Assembly (NCBI GenBank): GCA_023622515.1
Contig: JAMNZB010000007.1
Location: 1 to 64,000, forward strand
Origin: Bacillota bacterium
Lineage (GTDB): Bacteria; Bacillota; Clostridia; Saccharofermentanales; DTU023
Direction of reading: 5' to 3'
DNA: 64,000 nucleotides
The notes beneath the pieces were generated by a model that saw nothing but the letters and a program-made list of their open reading frames with translations, was not told where the DNA came from and did no database searches. Below are positions 19,111 to 28,500 of this stretch, piece after piece; the first letter of the stretch is position 1, and every line of letters begins with the position of its first letter. The position numbers and the translations under genes were made by a program.

Positions 19111-19320
19111 TATTTCCGTTTTTCAATGACTTTTCCTCTTTTTGCTTCCATTAATATTTTCATTACTTAAAACTTTCCTCAATTTAAGCAGGGTCTCTTC
19201 TTTTTGTTCTATAATATTCTCATAACACATTTCATTTTATGTGTTGTACATTGATTTAGTTGCAGCATCACCTGTTTATGTTGCCTATGAGTCAAATAAA
19301 AATGTACAGGAGGAATGAAA

Positions 19321-20895
19321 ATGAAAAAAATTATTAGCCTTTCAACTCGTTTTTTGCTCGTCTTTGCCTTGCTCTTTGCCCTTATTCCGGCAGTTGTATC
19401 CGCAGAAGGTGAAGATGATGTAAAGCAAATCTATATTTTCCACACCAATGATGTTCATGGACGCGTTGTGGGTGACAGTGTGCCGGGTAAAGATGGCAAA
19501 CCTGTTTCAGCAGGTTTGATTGGTCTTGCTCGCTATAAGGGTGTTATCAATGTCTTCAAAGAACTTTATGAGGATTCCGTTTTAGTTCTTGATGCCGGAG
19601 ATACCATCCATGGCACAAACTTTGCCTCCTTATCCAAAGGGCAAAGTGTTATCCGCTTGTATAATGAATTGGGTGTCGATGCCATGGTTCTTGGTAACCA
19701 TGAATTTAACTATGATTCTGATGATTTAACAGCCGCCCTTCACGAAGCCGACTTCCCCGTCCTTGCGGCTAACGTCTTAAAGGAAGAAGATCAAAGCAAG
19801 GCCTTTGAGAGCAATGTTATTCTCGAAGCGAACGGATTAAAAATCGGTGTATTCGGTTTAGCCACTCCGGAAACCAAAGTAAAAGCCTCACCCCTTAATA
19901 CCGTAGGCCTTGACTTTGCTGATCCCGTGGCTGTAGCAGAAGAACAAGTCGCCGAGCTTAAAGCTCAAGAGGTTGATGCTGTTGTTCTGCTTAGCCACCT
20001 AGGTACTGATGCGGAATCTCCTGTCAATACTTATACTGTCTTAGATGCGGTAGAGGGCATAGACCTGGTTGTTGACGGCCATAGCCATACTTATTTGCCG
20101 GAAGGTGAAGTATATAACGATGTATTGATTGCCTCCACCGGGGAGCACCTGAAGAATATCGGCCTGGTCAGCTTAACCTTTACCAATGGTGAACTTACAG
20201 AAAGAAAAGCCGAACTGATCAGCTTTGTGGAAGCCATGCAATACACCCCCGATCAAGATATCGTTGACTATATTGCTGCCGTTGAGGAAGAAAATGAGCG
20301 GATTACCGGTGTAGAAATTGCCACATTACTCAATGAGCTTAATGGCGAAAGAGAAAATGTCCGTACCGGTGAGACCAATCTTAGCCAACTGATTTGTGAT
20401 GCACTTCTTTGGGCAACAGACGCCGACTGCGTCCTGTCTAACGGAGGTAATGTCCGTGCTTCCATTCCTGCCGGCACCGTTACCTACGGTGATTTCCTCA
20501 CCGTCTTACCTTTCGGCAACATGGTAACCGTCGTCGAAGTTAGCGGTCAGGATATTATTGATGCTTTGAACTTCGGTACAGATGCCTACCCGGCCACAGC
20601 CGGTAAATTCCCGCACGTTGCCGGAATGACCTTTGAATTAGTGGGAGCGGGTGAAGTCCAAAATGTTAAAGTTAAGGGTGAAGAGATTGACCCTGCCGCT
20701 ACTTACGCTCTTGCTACTAACGACTTCCTGGCCATTGGCGGGGACGGCTATGAAATGTTTGTTGACGCCCCTCAAATTCTCTTACACGGCCTGATGGTTG
20801 ACATCGTTATCGACTATGTACAAAGTGAATTAGTGAACGAAGCCGGCGAATTTTCCTATGAAATGGAAGAAGCCAGAATGGTTGTTGTTGAGTAA
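19321..20895 (+). CDS. Secreted bifunctional metallophosphatase/5'-nucleotidase
   Basis: Signal peptide; IFHTNDVHGRV, DAGDTIHGT, LGNHEFNY, GHSHT; C-terminal 5'-nucleotidase domain (SNGGNVRASIPAGTVTYGD). Confidence 0.95.
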   Translation: MKKIISLSTRFLLVFALLFALIPAVVSAEGEDDVKQIYIFHTNDVHGRVVGDSVPGKDGKPVSAGLIGLARYKGVINVFKELYEDSVLVLDAGDTIHGTNFASLSKGQSVIRLYNELGVDAMVLGNHEFNYDSDDLTAALHEADFPVLAANVLKEEDQSKAFESNVILEANGLKIGVFGLATPETKVKASPLNTVGLDFADPVAVAEEQVAELKAQEVDAVVLLSHLGTDAESPVNTYTVLDAVEGIDLVVDGHSHTYLPEGEVYNDVLIASTGEHLKNIGLVSLTFTNGELTERKAELISFVEAMQYTPDQDIVDYIAAVEEENERITGVEIATLLNELNGERENVRTGETNLSQLICDALLWATDADCVLSNGGNVRASIPAGTVTYGDFLTVLPFGNMVTVVEVSGQDIIDALNFGTDAYPATAGKFPHVAGMTFELVGAGEVQNVKVKGEEIDPAATYALATNDFLAIGGDGYEMFVDAPQILLHGLMVDIVIDYVQSELVNEAGEFSYEMEEARMVVVE

Positions 20896-21012
20896 TAATT
20901 CACACTAGACCATGGCAGCTAGCGCGCCCTACTTGAACAGAACATTTGTTTTTGCTGAAAGCGGAGTGCGCTAGACAAGCCTTCCATATCGGGAAGTAAC
21001 GGAATACGTTTA

Positions 21013-21049
21013 AGAGCCCCTACACTATGAATGTGAGGGGTTCTTTTTT
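21013..21049 (+). terminator. Rho-independent terminator
   Basis: AGAGCCCCTACAC...GTGAGGGGTTCT then TTTTT. Confidence 0.75.
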
Positions 21050-21134
21050 GCCTTATGATTGGTGGGCTTGCTGTTGCCTCTTTTCACAAAACAATGAGCG
21101 TTGCAGATAATATTGCAAAAAATTCTCCAAAGAC

Positions 21135-21163
21135 TTGAAAATATTTTTTTTTGGTGCTATTAT
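21135..21163 (+). promoter_or_regulatory. sigma70-type promoter for tRNA-Val(TAC)
   Basis: TTGAAA (21135-21140), 17-bp spacer, TATTAT (21158-21163). Confidence 0.65.
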
Positions 21164-21192
21164 GCTTAGGCTTCACAAGTGAGGCAGCATTC

Positions 21193-21268
21193 GGGAGTAT
21201 AGCTCAGCTGGGAGAGCGCTTGCCTTACAAGCAAGATGTCACAGGTTCGAGCCCTGTTACTCCCACCA
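21193..21268 (+). tRNA. tRNA-Val (TAC), CCA encoded
   Basis: Acceptor GGGAGTA/TACTCCC, anticodon loop CTTACAA, GGTTCGAGCC, ACCA. Confidence 0.95.
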
Positions 21269-21271
21269 GCT

Positions 21272-21310
21272 AAAACGCAGGAATAGAAGAGTTCCTGCGT
21301 TTTTTCTTTT
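21272..21310 (+). terminator. Rho-independent terminator
   Basis: AAACGCAGGAA...TTCCTGCGTTTTTTCTTTT. Confidence 0.85.
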
Positions 21311-21488
21311 AATATGACAGCCTATCTTTTATTGGGCGGATCTCGCAAGCTAAAGTCAGAGCTTCTAAAATGAAAAAACGTAGGAAGGGATAGTTTCCTA
21401 CGTTCTTTTGTAAAGCTTAGGCCGGTTATTTCATTAAGGCTAACTAGCGATTTTCTGCTGTCTTGTTTATCCTGCTGCCAAGTAAGAA

Positions 21489-22007
21489 TTATTGCCTTTT
21501 GAGTAGTCTCTGCTTTGTTTCTCTCATCTTCTCCAAACGATTTGTTGTATAAAGAAGACCGATAATCATGATGGCCAAAACAATCCCATCATTAAAACCT
21601 CGGATAAAGTCAGCCAGGTTGTACCAAAAACCTTCGCCTTGCAGGTCGAATCTTTCAATGAGGAAATTGGCAAGAGAAAGAATAAAACCAAGAATAAATA
21701 ATCTTTTCCCTCCCTTAATTAATTTTCTATTTTCCTCCTGACTATACTCCGCTACTTTGGCAATGGTTTCTTCTCTTTCCTTTTCCATGTTCTGCTCCTT
21801 TCTTTCACCATCAAGAATTTCCCTGATGTCTACGTCATAAAAATCAGCAAGTTCGATAAGGATGGCAATGTCCGGTAAATTTGTTCCTGTCTCCCAACGG
21901 GAAACAGTCCTGCCGGAGACGTACAAATGTTCGGCTAATTGTTCTTGAGTCATACTTTTTTCATTTCTTAACTCTTTCAAAAACTTACCAATTTTCTTTG
22001 TATCCAT
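21489..22007 (-). CDS. XRE-family HTH regulator with C-terminal TM segments
   Basis: LKELRNEKSMTQEQLAEHLYVSGRTVSRWETGTNLPDI; two hydrophobic segments in the C-terminal half. Confidence 0.88.
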   Translation of the reverse strand: MDTKKIGKFLKELRNEKSMTQEQLAEHLYVSGRTVSRWETGTNLPDIAILIELADFYDVDIREILDGERKEQNMEKEREETIAKVAEYSQEENRKLIKGGKRLFILGFILSLANFLIERFDLQGEGFWYNLADFIRGFNDGIVLAIMIIGLLYTTNRLEKMRETKQRLLKRQ

Positions 22008-22583
22008 TGCCTAACCTCCTGATGGTTCCAGAATAGAAGAAATTTGCTGCAAATAACACGACACAGAAAGAGAAAAACTGAGATAAATTGAAAGTAGACA
22101 TAGCTTGTCCAGCTTTTTAGACGCTCACCTCTTCCTTGCAAGGTAATTATACTATTAGCTGCTGACAAATGCTGGATAAAGATTAATTTCCATACAATTT
22201 TCCGGCCTAAATATTATTTTTACCATTTAGTATACAGGGAATACGTAATTTTTTTGAATTATCAATCGGACAATTATCTTCAAGGTGTGAGAGCAAATTG
22301 AATAGGCAAGCATTTTAATAGCAGAAACTTCTTGCTGTCTATTTGCTAATGCTTAAAAAATGTTAATAGGGATTAAAATTTGTTAAAAAGCACAATTATT
22401 AATTATTTAAATAAGTTCAAGTAAGATTATTTTTACATAATATAGAAAATTAAAGTAAATGTTGATAAATTGCTAAACGTTATTATTATTAAAATATGTT
22501 GTAACGCTATGCCTTGTAAGGCTTGTTAGCTAGGAATATAGCTGGTTGTGAATAGAGATTATGGTATTGAGGAGGTTAAGAAG

Positions 22584-25316
22584 ATGAGAAAATATAGCAA
22601 GCAAGGGAGCCTTATTTTTACCTTGCTCCTTATTGTGGGATTAGTTCTGCAAGTTTATTCCCCCGTTCTACTAGCTGAACAGAGCGACTCTCCGGGAGAT
22701 GTTGCTGAAGAATTAGTGGATGATAATGTTAATCAAGAAGAGTCTGCCGATTTAGAAGGTCAAAATGATGAGGCCAACGAGGAGACTTTTAATATTGAGG
22801 AAGAAGCTGCCGAACCTTTTTCGGAAGAACTTACGGGTTTTGAGGGAGGAAGCCAAGAGGAAGAACAAGAGCAGGAAGAGCAAGGGGAAGAGCAGGAAGG
22901 TGATGAGGATAATTCATTCCTTGATCTTATCGAAGAAGCTTCACCGAACACTGAATCAGAATGGCCTGTAGAACCTGTTGGTATGCAAAAATCGGGTTCC
23001 AGAGGTGGCCCAACAGTTACATATTCAGGTGCATTAACAGTAAAACGCAGTGAAGTTGTCGACAGAACATTTATGGACTATGACAAATGGAATTTGAATG
23101 ACGCTTGGGCTTCGTTTATGGACTATGCCCTCTGGCAGAAATCCGGTATTGTCGCCATGCTGTCCAAAGTTACCATTAACGGTCAGTCCATTGAGCCACA
23201 AAACGGTGATTATTGGGCATATACACAGATGTATCAGGCTATGGGGGGAAGCGGCACAACATCTTTTACCAACAAACTAAGTAAGGTTGCCGTCTTGTGT
23301 AATAAGGCGAGAAGCGTACCCGCTAACTTGCCGCTCAGTGCTCATCCACAGCTGATAGAAGAGAACACTTATACAGCACCTTTTACCTTCAAGACAGACT
23401 ATAGTGTCGATTATTCATCCTACTCGCCCCTTTTTAAAAATGACTTCATCTTAATTGATGACTACCGTCAGGTAAGCTTTGAGTTTGCCCCATCTGCCGA
23501 TGGAGAAACGCACGGCCGTTTTACAGACCCGATTGAGCTTCTATCCTTAGGTGGTTACCAAAATGTAAAAAAGCCCAATAATGCTGTAGGGCTTGTTCAA
23601 GGGCAAAGCATGAATGTCGCAGGACTTGGCATCCCCAACTACGAATTAGATGAAGGCTGGGAAATCAAAGAGATTAGCGACGGGACAAATGTCTACACGG
23701 AAAATCAAATTCTAAACAAAGAAGTAGATGAAAATATTACCTATACCATCAAACTGCATAAGCCTAGAATCAAAGTCGTTGTTCCTGCTATCTGGTATCC
23801 GGTAGACAAAGATAGCGGTGAAGTGATCTCCGGCTTACATCCTATTCCGACCTGTCTGGACATGTATCCCCGGTCGGAAATAGCTAAACTCAACGAAGAT
23901 ACGGACGTATATGACATTAACCTGGCGGCCATTCCTGAGCCATTACCCGGTAGCTATACAGAAAACAACTTTAATTTGACGGCAAGTATTTTGTTTACGG
24001 ACCGATTCCATCGAGTTTCTGCACAAGGCTACAATCATTTTACTATTAAGCCGGTCAGTTCCGTTGTTAAAGTTGAGTATGGCAATGAGGTGTTTGAAGA
24101 TGTCAGTAATGGTATCCAGGGTGCAACCGGAACCCCTTATCAGGAAGGTGAGACCATGCATATGTATCTTGCTGTTCGAACGCCTGCCACCCTTTCCGGA
24201 GCAACACTCAAAGACGGTGATGTTACCGTTACAAACCAAATGACTGCAGAGGAGATTCGTGCTGCCTTAATTGGTCATATAGAAAAAGTAGTCTATGTTG
24301 ATCTGGATCAGCTGCAACAGGTTGACCTTGATTTAAACAACTTAGATAAACTCTTCCTCTTCCGCTATGAAACGGGTGATGATGGTGCCTTTATCAAAGA
24401 TGCAGGCACCGGCGAGTATATTAACTATATGACGACTGGCTTTGACGGGCTGCCCGACGGCAAATACGAGGCTGTCTTCCCCATCTATTGGCAATATAAT
24501 ATTCCTACTGGCTTTGGTGCTGCTGATGAGTATGTGCGCAACCGTTATAAACTTGATGATACCTTCCACTTCTCCTTTACCAAGACCTCTCTGGTCGATG
24601 TCGAAGGAACAAAAAAATGGGAGGATAATAATAATCAAGCCGGTAAACGTCCGGCTAGTATAACCATTACTTTACTCGCTGATGATATAGAGCAAGCCTC
24701 AAAAACAGTAACTGCAGCAGATGATTGGACCTGGTCTTTTACGGATTTACCAAAGAATAATGAGAATGGAGAAAAAATTATTTACACCATCAAAGAAAAT
24801 CCGGTTGCAGGCTACGCTGCGCCTGTAATTACAGGTGATGCTGAGGAAGGCTTTGTCGTAACAAACCGCTACAAGTCTACACCGGAGCCCCCCATAGATC
24901 CAGCCGATCCCGATCCTCTAGTACCGGAAGAAGAAACGGAATGTGTTGTTATCTTTAAGTTAAATGGCGGGAACTTCAACGGGTCTACAGCGGATGTTGT
25001 AATAATCTGTGAATATGGCGAGGTGATCAGTATTCTAGAGGCCCCTATCCGTGAAGGTTATGAATTTATGTACTGGGAAGGCTCTGCCTACTATCCCGGG
25101 GAAAGCTACACGGTAACCGGTAGCCATACTTTTATTGCCCGCTGGGCAAAAAAGGCTGGTGGTATAGAAGGTTCGGGCAAGCTAGAAGAGACAGATTTCG
25201 GACCTCCGGTTTTCCAAAAAGCTGCATATCAATTACCAAAGACTGCTGCAGCTAGTGGTTTTAGCCCCGAAATGAGCATAACTGTTAGTCTCTTACTCAG
25301 CTTCTTAAGTAAATAA
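22584..25316 (+). CDS. Large secreted surface protein with Cna-B-type and InlB/Flg_new-type domains and atypical C-terminal sorting signal
   Basis: Signal peptide after RBS GGAGG; acidic Glu/Gln-rich stretch; Cna-B-like VEGTKKWEDNNNQAGKRPASITITLLADD...WTWSFTDLPK...YTIKENPVAGY; InlB-like VIFKLNGGNFNGS...YEFMYWEGSAYYPGESYTV...FIARWAKK; C-terminal QLPKTAAASGFSPEMSITVSLLLSFLSK. Confidence 0.82.
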   Translation: MRKYSKQGSLIFTLLLIVGLVLQVYSPVLLAEQSDSPGDVAEELVDDNVNQEESADLEGQNDEANEETFNIEEEAAEPFSEELTGFEGGSQEEEQEQEEQGEEQEGDEDNSFLDLIEEASPNTESEWPVEPVGMQKSGSRGGPTVTYSGALTVKRSEVVDRTFMDYDKWNLNDAWASFMDYALWQKSGIVAMLSKVTINGQSIEPQNGDYWAYTQMYQAMGGSGTTSFTNKLSKVAVLCNKARSVPANLPLSAHPQLIEENTYTAPFTFKTDYSVDYSSYSPLFKNDFILIDDYRQVSFEFAPSADGETHGRFTDPIELLSLGGYQNVKKPNNAVGLVQGQSMNVAGLGIPNYELDEGWEIKEISDGTNVYTENQILNKEVDENITYTIKLHKPRIKVVVPAIWYPVDKDSGEVISGLHPIPTCLDMYPRSEIAKLNEDTDVYDINLAAIPEPLPGSYTENNFNLTASILFTDRFHRVSAQGYNHFTIKPVSSVVKVEYGNEVFEDVSNGIQGATGTPYQEGETMHMYLAVRTPATLSGATLKDGDVTVTNQMTAEEIRAALIGHIEKVVYVDLDQLQQVDLDLNNLDKLFLFRYETGDDGAFIKDAGTGEYINYMTTGFDGLPDGKYEAVFPIYWQYNIPTGFGAADEYVRNRYKLDDTFHFSFTKTSLVDVEGTKKWEDNNNQAGKRPASITITLLADDIEQASKTVTAADDWTWSFTDLPKNNENGEKIIYTIKENPVAGYAAPVITGDAEEGFVVTNRYKSTPEPPIDPADPDPLVPEEETECVVIFKLNGGNFNGSTADVVIICEYGEVISILEAPIREGYEFMYWEGSAYYPGESYTVTGSHTFIARWAKKAGGIEGSGKLEETDFGPPVFQKAAYQLPKTAAASGFSPEMSITVSLLLSFLSK

Positions 25317-25364
25317 GGAAAGTCGGCTTGATGAGTTAGCAGAATAAAATTACTAAGTTGAAAG

Positions 25365-25391
25365 GGCCAGCTTTCGAGCTGGTCTCTTTTA
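25365..25391 (+). terminator. Rho-independent terminator with TTCG tetraloop
   Basis: GGCCAGCT-TTCG-AGCTGGTC then TCTTTT. Confidence 0.85.
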
Positions 25392-25491
25392 ATAGGTGGC
25401 CCTGCATGAATTGACTATACTCAAGGAATCTGGAAAGAAACCTGTCTCGATTCAGGAGCGGGAAATGTAGTAAACTGGATAGGCAAAAACA

Positions 25492-25519
25492 TTGACAGTT
25501 GCCGCAGAGAGTTTATAAT
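25492..25519 (+). promoter_or_regulatory. sigma70-type promoter for the NifU/NifX/Mrp locus
   Basis: TTGACA (25492-25497), 16-bp spacer, TATAAT (25514-25519). Confidence 0.7.
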
Positions 25520-25568
25520 ACGAATAGATGGCATATGTCAAAAACAATAAAATGGAGTGAGGTGATTT

Positions 25569-25943
25569 ATCATCTATTCAGACAAAGTCATTGAACATTT
25601 TATGTGTCCGCAAAATGCCCGCAGTATGCCGGATGCAGACGCAGAGGGGAGCTACGGAGATCCTTCTTGTGGCGACTCCATAACCGTTTACATAAAAGTA
25701 AAAGATAATCGCATAGAGGACATTAGTTATCTTGTGTTTGGCTGTGCTGCCTCAGTGGCAACATCCAGTATGACTTCGGTATTGGCAAAGGGCAAAAGCT
25801 TGGAAGAAGCATTGAATATTAGGGAAGAGGACATTGTTCGGGCTTTAGACGGACTTCCTGAAAGTAAGATTCATTGCTCAAATCTAGGAGTGAGCGGACT
25901 ACGTAAGGCCATCAAGAACTATTTAAGTAAACACAGTATGTAG
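25569..25943 (+). CDS. NifU-like iron-sulfur scaffold protein, probable non-canonical ATC start
   Basis: (M)IYSDKVIEHF...SCGDSITVYIKV...FGCAASVATSSM...GLPESKIHCSNLG; three conserved Cys. Tracked ATG at 25602 would delete the conserved N-terminus; in-frame TGA at 25563 and no ATG/GTG/TTG between. Confidence 0.75.
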   Translation: MIYSDKVIEHFMCPQNARSMPDADAEGSYGDPSCGDSITVYIKVKDNRIEDISYLVFGCAASVATSSMTSVLAKGKSLEEALNIREEDIVRALDGLPESKIHCSNLGVSGLRKAIKNYLSKHSM

Positions 25944-25956
25944 AAGGAGGAAGTTT

Positions 25957-26325
25957 ATGAAAATAGCAGTTCCTGTGGACCAAAAAACTTTAGATTCCGG
26001 TGTGTGTGCATCCTTTGGACGTGCCCCCTATTTCCTCATTTATGACTCGGAAAAGAAAGAAAGCAGCTTTATTGATAACAGTGCGGCAACCAGCGCCGGT
26101 GGGGCGGGAATTAGAGCAGCCCAAATAATTATCGATAGCGGGGCGGATGTCCTGCTTGCTCTGCGTCTGGGAGATAACGCTGCTGATGTGTTAAAACCGG
26201 CTGAGATAAAAATATATAAACCGACCCCGGTTTCTGCAAAAGAAAATATTGACGCTTTCCTTGCCGGCAATCTTTCATTGTTGGAAGATATTCATGCCGG
26301 CTTCCACAGACACGAGGGACGCTAA
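25957..26325 (+). CDS. NifB/NifX (dinitrogenase FeMo-cofactor biosynthesis) family small protein
   Basis: MKIAVPVDQKTLDSGVCASFGRAPYFLIYD...; family pattern SAGGAGIRAAQIIIDSGADVLLALRLGDNA. Confidence 0.85.
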   Translation: MKIAVPVDQKTLDSGVCASFGRAPYFLIYDSEKKESSFIDNSAATSAGGAGIRAAQIIIDSGADVLLALRLGDNAADVLKPAEIKIYKPTPVSAKENIDAFLAGNLSLLEDIHAGFHRHEGR

Positions 26326-26326
26326 A

Positions 26327-27187
26327 ATGAGAATAGCCGTGCTAAGCGGCAAGGGCGGTACAGGGAAAACACTGGTATCGGTAAATTTGGCAGCTGTGGC
26401 GAAAACAGCCATATATGTAGACTGTGATGTTGAAGAGCCGAATGGTCATCTTTTCTTCAAGCCCGAGGGGGTTCAAGAAGAAGATATAAGCGTTAAAATT
26501 CCCGAAGTGGATGAGGCCCTATGTAAGGGATGCCGTAAATGTGTTGATTTCTGTCAGTTTCATGCTCTTGCCTATGCCAAAAACAAACTAATTATTTTTG
26601 AAGAGGTTTGTCATTCCTGCGGAGGCTGTGTTTTGCTTTGTCCGGAAAAGGCTCTCTCGGAAAAAGATAAGGTCATTGGCAGAATTCAGCGGGGTACTTC
26701 AGAAGGTGTATCAGTACATACGGGAATTTTAAATACCGGTGAAGCCTCAGGTGTTCCCATCATTAATGAATTACTTGCCGAGACAAACTTAGAAGCCGGT
26801 AAAACAATTGTTATTGACTGCCCGCCCGGAAGTGCCTGCGTTGTCATGGAAAGCATTAAAGACGCAGACTACTGTATATTAGTGGCTGAGCCTACCCTCT
26901 TTGGTGCCCATAACCTCAAGATGGTGTATGACTTAGTAAGGCTGTTTAACAAACCCTTTGGAGTCGTTCTTAACAAGTGTTTAGGGGGGGATAATCCCTC
27001 GGAAAAATTTTGTGTAGAGAGAGAGATCAATATTTTAGACCGGATTCCTTTTGACCGTGAACTGGGAGTCTTGAACTCAAATGCGGAAATTGTCGTTCGT
27101 AAAAACGAAGACTATAGAAAAAAGTTTGGCTCTTTGTTTGAGGCAATTAAGAGGGAGGTGCAGAGTGAAGCAGTTATTAATTCTTAG
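26327..27187 (+). CDS. Mrp/MinD-type P-loop ATPase with inserted 2x[4Fe-4S] ferredoxin domain (copy 1)
   Basis: MRIAVLSGKGGTGKTLVS; CKGCRKCVDFC and CHSCGGCVLLC; VIDCPPGSAC. ATG at 26327. Confidence 0.92.
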   Translation: MRIAVLSGKGGTGKTLVSVNLAAVAKTAIYVDCDVEEPNGHLFFKPEGVQEEDISVKIPEVDEALCKGCRKCVDFCQFHALAYAKNKLIIFEEVCHSCGGCVLLCPEKALSEKDKVIGRIQRGTSEGVSVHTGILNTGEASGVPIINELLAETNLEAGKTIVIDCPPGSACVVMESIKDADYCILVAEPTLFGAHNLKMVYDLVRLFNKPFGVVLNKCLGGDNPSEKFCVEREINILDRIPFDRELGVLNSNAEIVVRKNEDYRKKFGSLFEAIKREVQSEAVINS

Positions 27188-28028
27188 CGGCAAAGGCGGC
27201 ACCGGTAAGACGACCATAGCCAGTGCCTTTATAAAGCTGGCTCAGGCTAAGACCTATGCCGACTGTGATGTAGATGCTCCTAACTTGCACCTGGTTACCA
27301 ATTGGGAAACTGAACCTGAAAAAAGCAACTTTTATGGCTTGCCGAAAGCGGAAATTAATAGCCAATTGTGCACGGAATGTGATCTATGCCGACAGCATTG
27401 TCGCTTTGCGGCTATTTCAGTGGATGAAAAATATCAGGTGAATCCCTTTGCCTGTGAAGGCTGTGGGGTTTGCGAGTATGTCTGCCCGGCAGGAGCGGTC
27501 ACTCTAGTGCCTGCTGCAGCCGGAGAATTAATGCTTTATTCCGCTGGTGAAAAAGTCTTCTCCACAGCCCAGCTCAAAATGGGTAGCGGTACCTCCGGCC
27601 TACTTGTTTCCGAAGTAAAAAAACAAATGAGCTTAGCAGCGGTTGATACTAGTTTCGCTATTATTGACGGCTCGCCCGGGATAGGCTGTCCGGTTATTGC
27701 CTCCCTTAGCGGGGTTGACATGGTCCTAATCGTAGCGGAGCCCTCTATATCCGGCATAAGCGACATGGAGCGTATCATCAACACAGCGGCAAAGTTTGGG
27801 GTGAAGATAGCCATATGCGTCAACAAGTACGACACGAATATTGAAAATACCGGCAAGATTGAAGAGTTTTGCTTAAAACACAAGTTAGCTTTTGTTGGCC
27901 GGGTTCCCTTTGATCCCGCTGCCGTAAGAGCTGTTAACGATGGTCAAACGATTGTAGATATAGACTGCCCCTCAGGAAGGGCGGTTGAAAATATTTACCG
28001 CGAGACAATAGATTTACTTTTTGCCTAA
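27165..28028 (+). CDS. Mrp/MinD-type P-loop ATPase with inserted 2x[4Fe-4S] ferredoxin domain (copy 2)
   Basis: GTG start at 27165 after GGGAGG RBS, overlapping copy 1; KQLLILSGKGGTGKTTIA; CTECDLCRQHC and CEGCGVCEYVC. Confidence 0.92.
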   Translation: MKQLLILSGKGGTGKTTIASAFIKLAQAKTYADCDVDAPNLHLVTNWETEPEKSNFYGLPKAEINSQLCTECDLCRQHCRFAAISVDEKYQVNPFACEGCGVCEYVCPAGAVTLVPAAAGELMLYSAGEKVFSTAQLKMGSGTSGLLVSEVKKQMSLAAVDTSFAIIDGSPGIGCPVIASLSGVDMVLIVAEPSISGISDMERIINTAAKFGVKIAICVNKYDTNIENTGKIEEFCLKHKLAFVGRVPFDPAAVRAVNDGQTIVDIDCPSGRAVENIYRETIDLLFA

Positions 28029-28042
28029 GGAGGCCGATTAAA

Positions 28043-28402
28043 ATGAAAAAAATTGCTGTAGCAAGTGACCAGGGAATGGTCACAGAACACTTTGGACATT
28101 GTGAAAATTTTATAATTTTCGATACTGAAAACGAACAAATTATTAAGCAAGAGATCCTTGCTAACCCCGGACACAAGCCGGGATTTCTACCTAATTTCCT
28201 TGCCGATTATGGGGTGGATTTGATTATTAGCGGAGGCATGGGCGGAGGTGCTATCGATATTTTTAATGAAAGAAACGTTGAGGTTCTCGTAGGTGCAAAA
28301 GGGAGTGCCGAAGAAGTAGTTGAAGCCTACCTGCAAGGTGCTCTTGAATCCACCGGTTCTGCTTGCCGGGAACACCTGTATCATGATGATTGCGAAAAAT
28401 AG
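28043..28402 (+). CDS. NifB/NifX family small protein (second copy)
   Basis: MKKIAVASDQGMVTEHFGHCENFIIFDTENEQI...DLIISGGMGGGAIDIFNE. Confidence 0.88.
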   Translation: MKKIAVASDQGMVTEHFGHCENFIIFDTENEQIIKQEILANPGHKPGFLPNFLADYGVDLIISGGMGGGAIDIFNERNVEVLVGAKGSAEEVVEAYLQGALESTGSACREHLYHDDCEK

Positions 28403-28468
28403 CTGAAGGGCTTGAATGCCGGTTTCGTTAAATTGCCGGCAATGGAGTAAAAGTATGCTACTTATCTA

Positions 28469-28500
28469 ACCGGAGTTTTTATTAACTCCGGTATTTTTTT
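28469..28500 (+). terminator. Rho-independent terminator
   Basis: Perfect 9-bp stem ACCGGAGTT...AACTCCGGT then ATTTTTTT. Confidence 0.85.

Noticed and set aside
20919-20974. CTAGCGC/GCGCTAG inverted repeat after the 5'-nucleotidase
   Set aside because: Only 7 bp with a 42-nt loop; could be chance and a clear terminator lies downstream.
22765-22971. Alternative-frame ORFs in the Glu/Gln-rich part of the surface protein
   Set aside because: By-product of the purine-rich coding stretch; no independent RBS.
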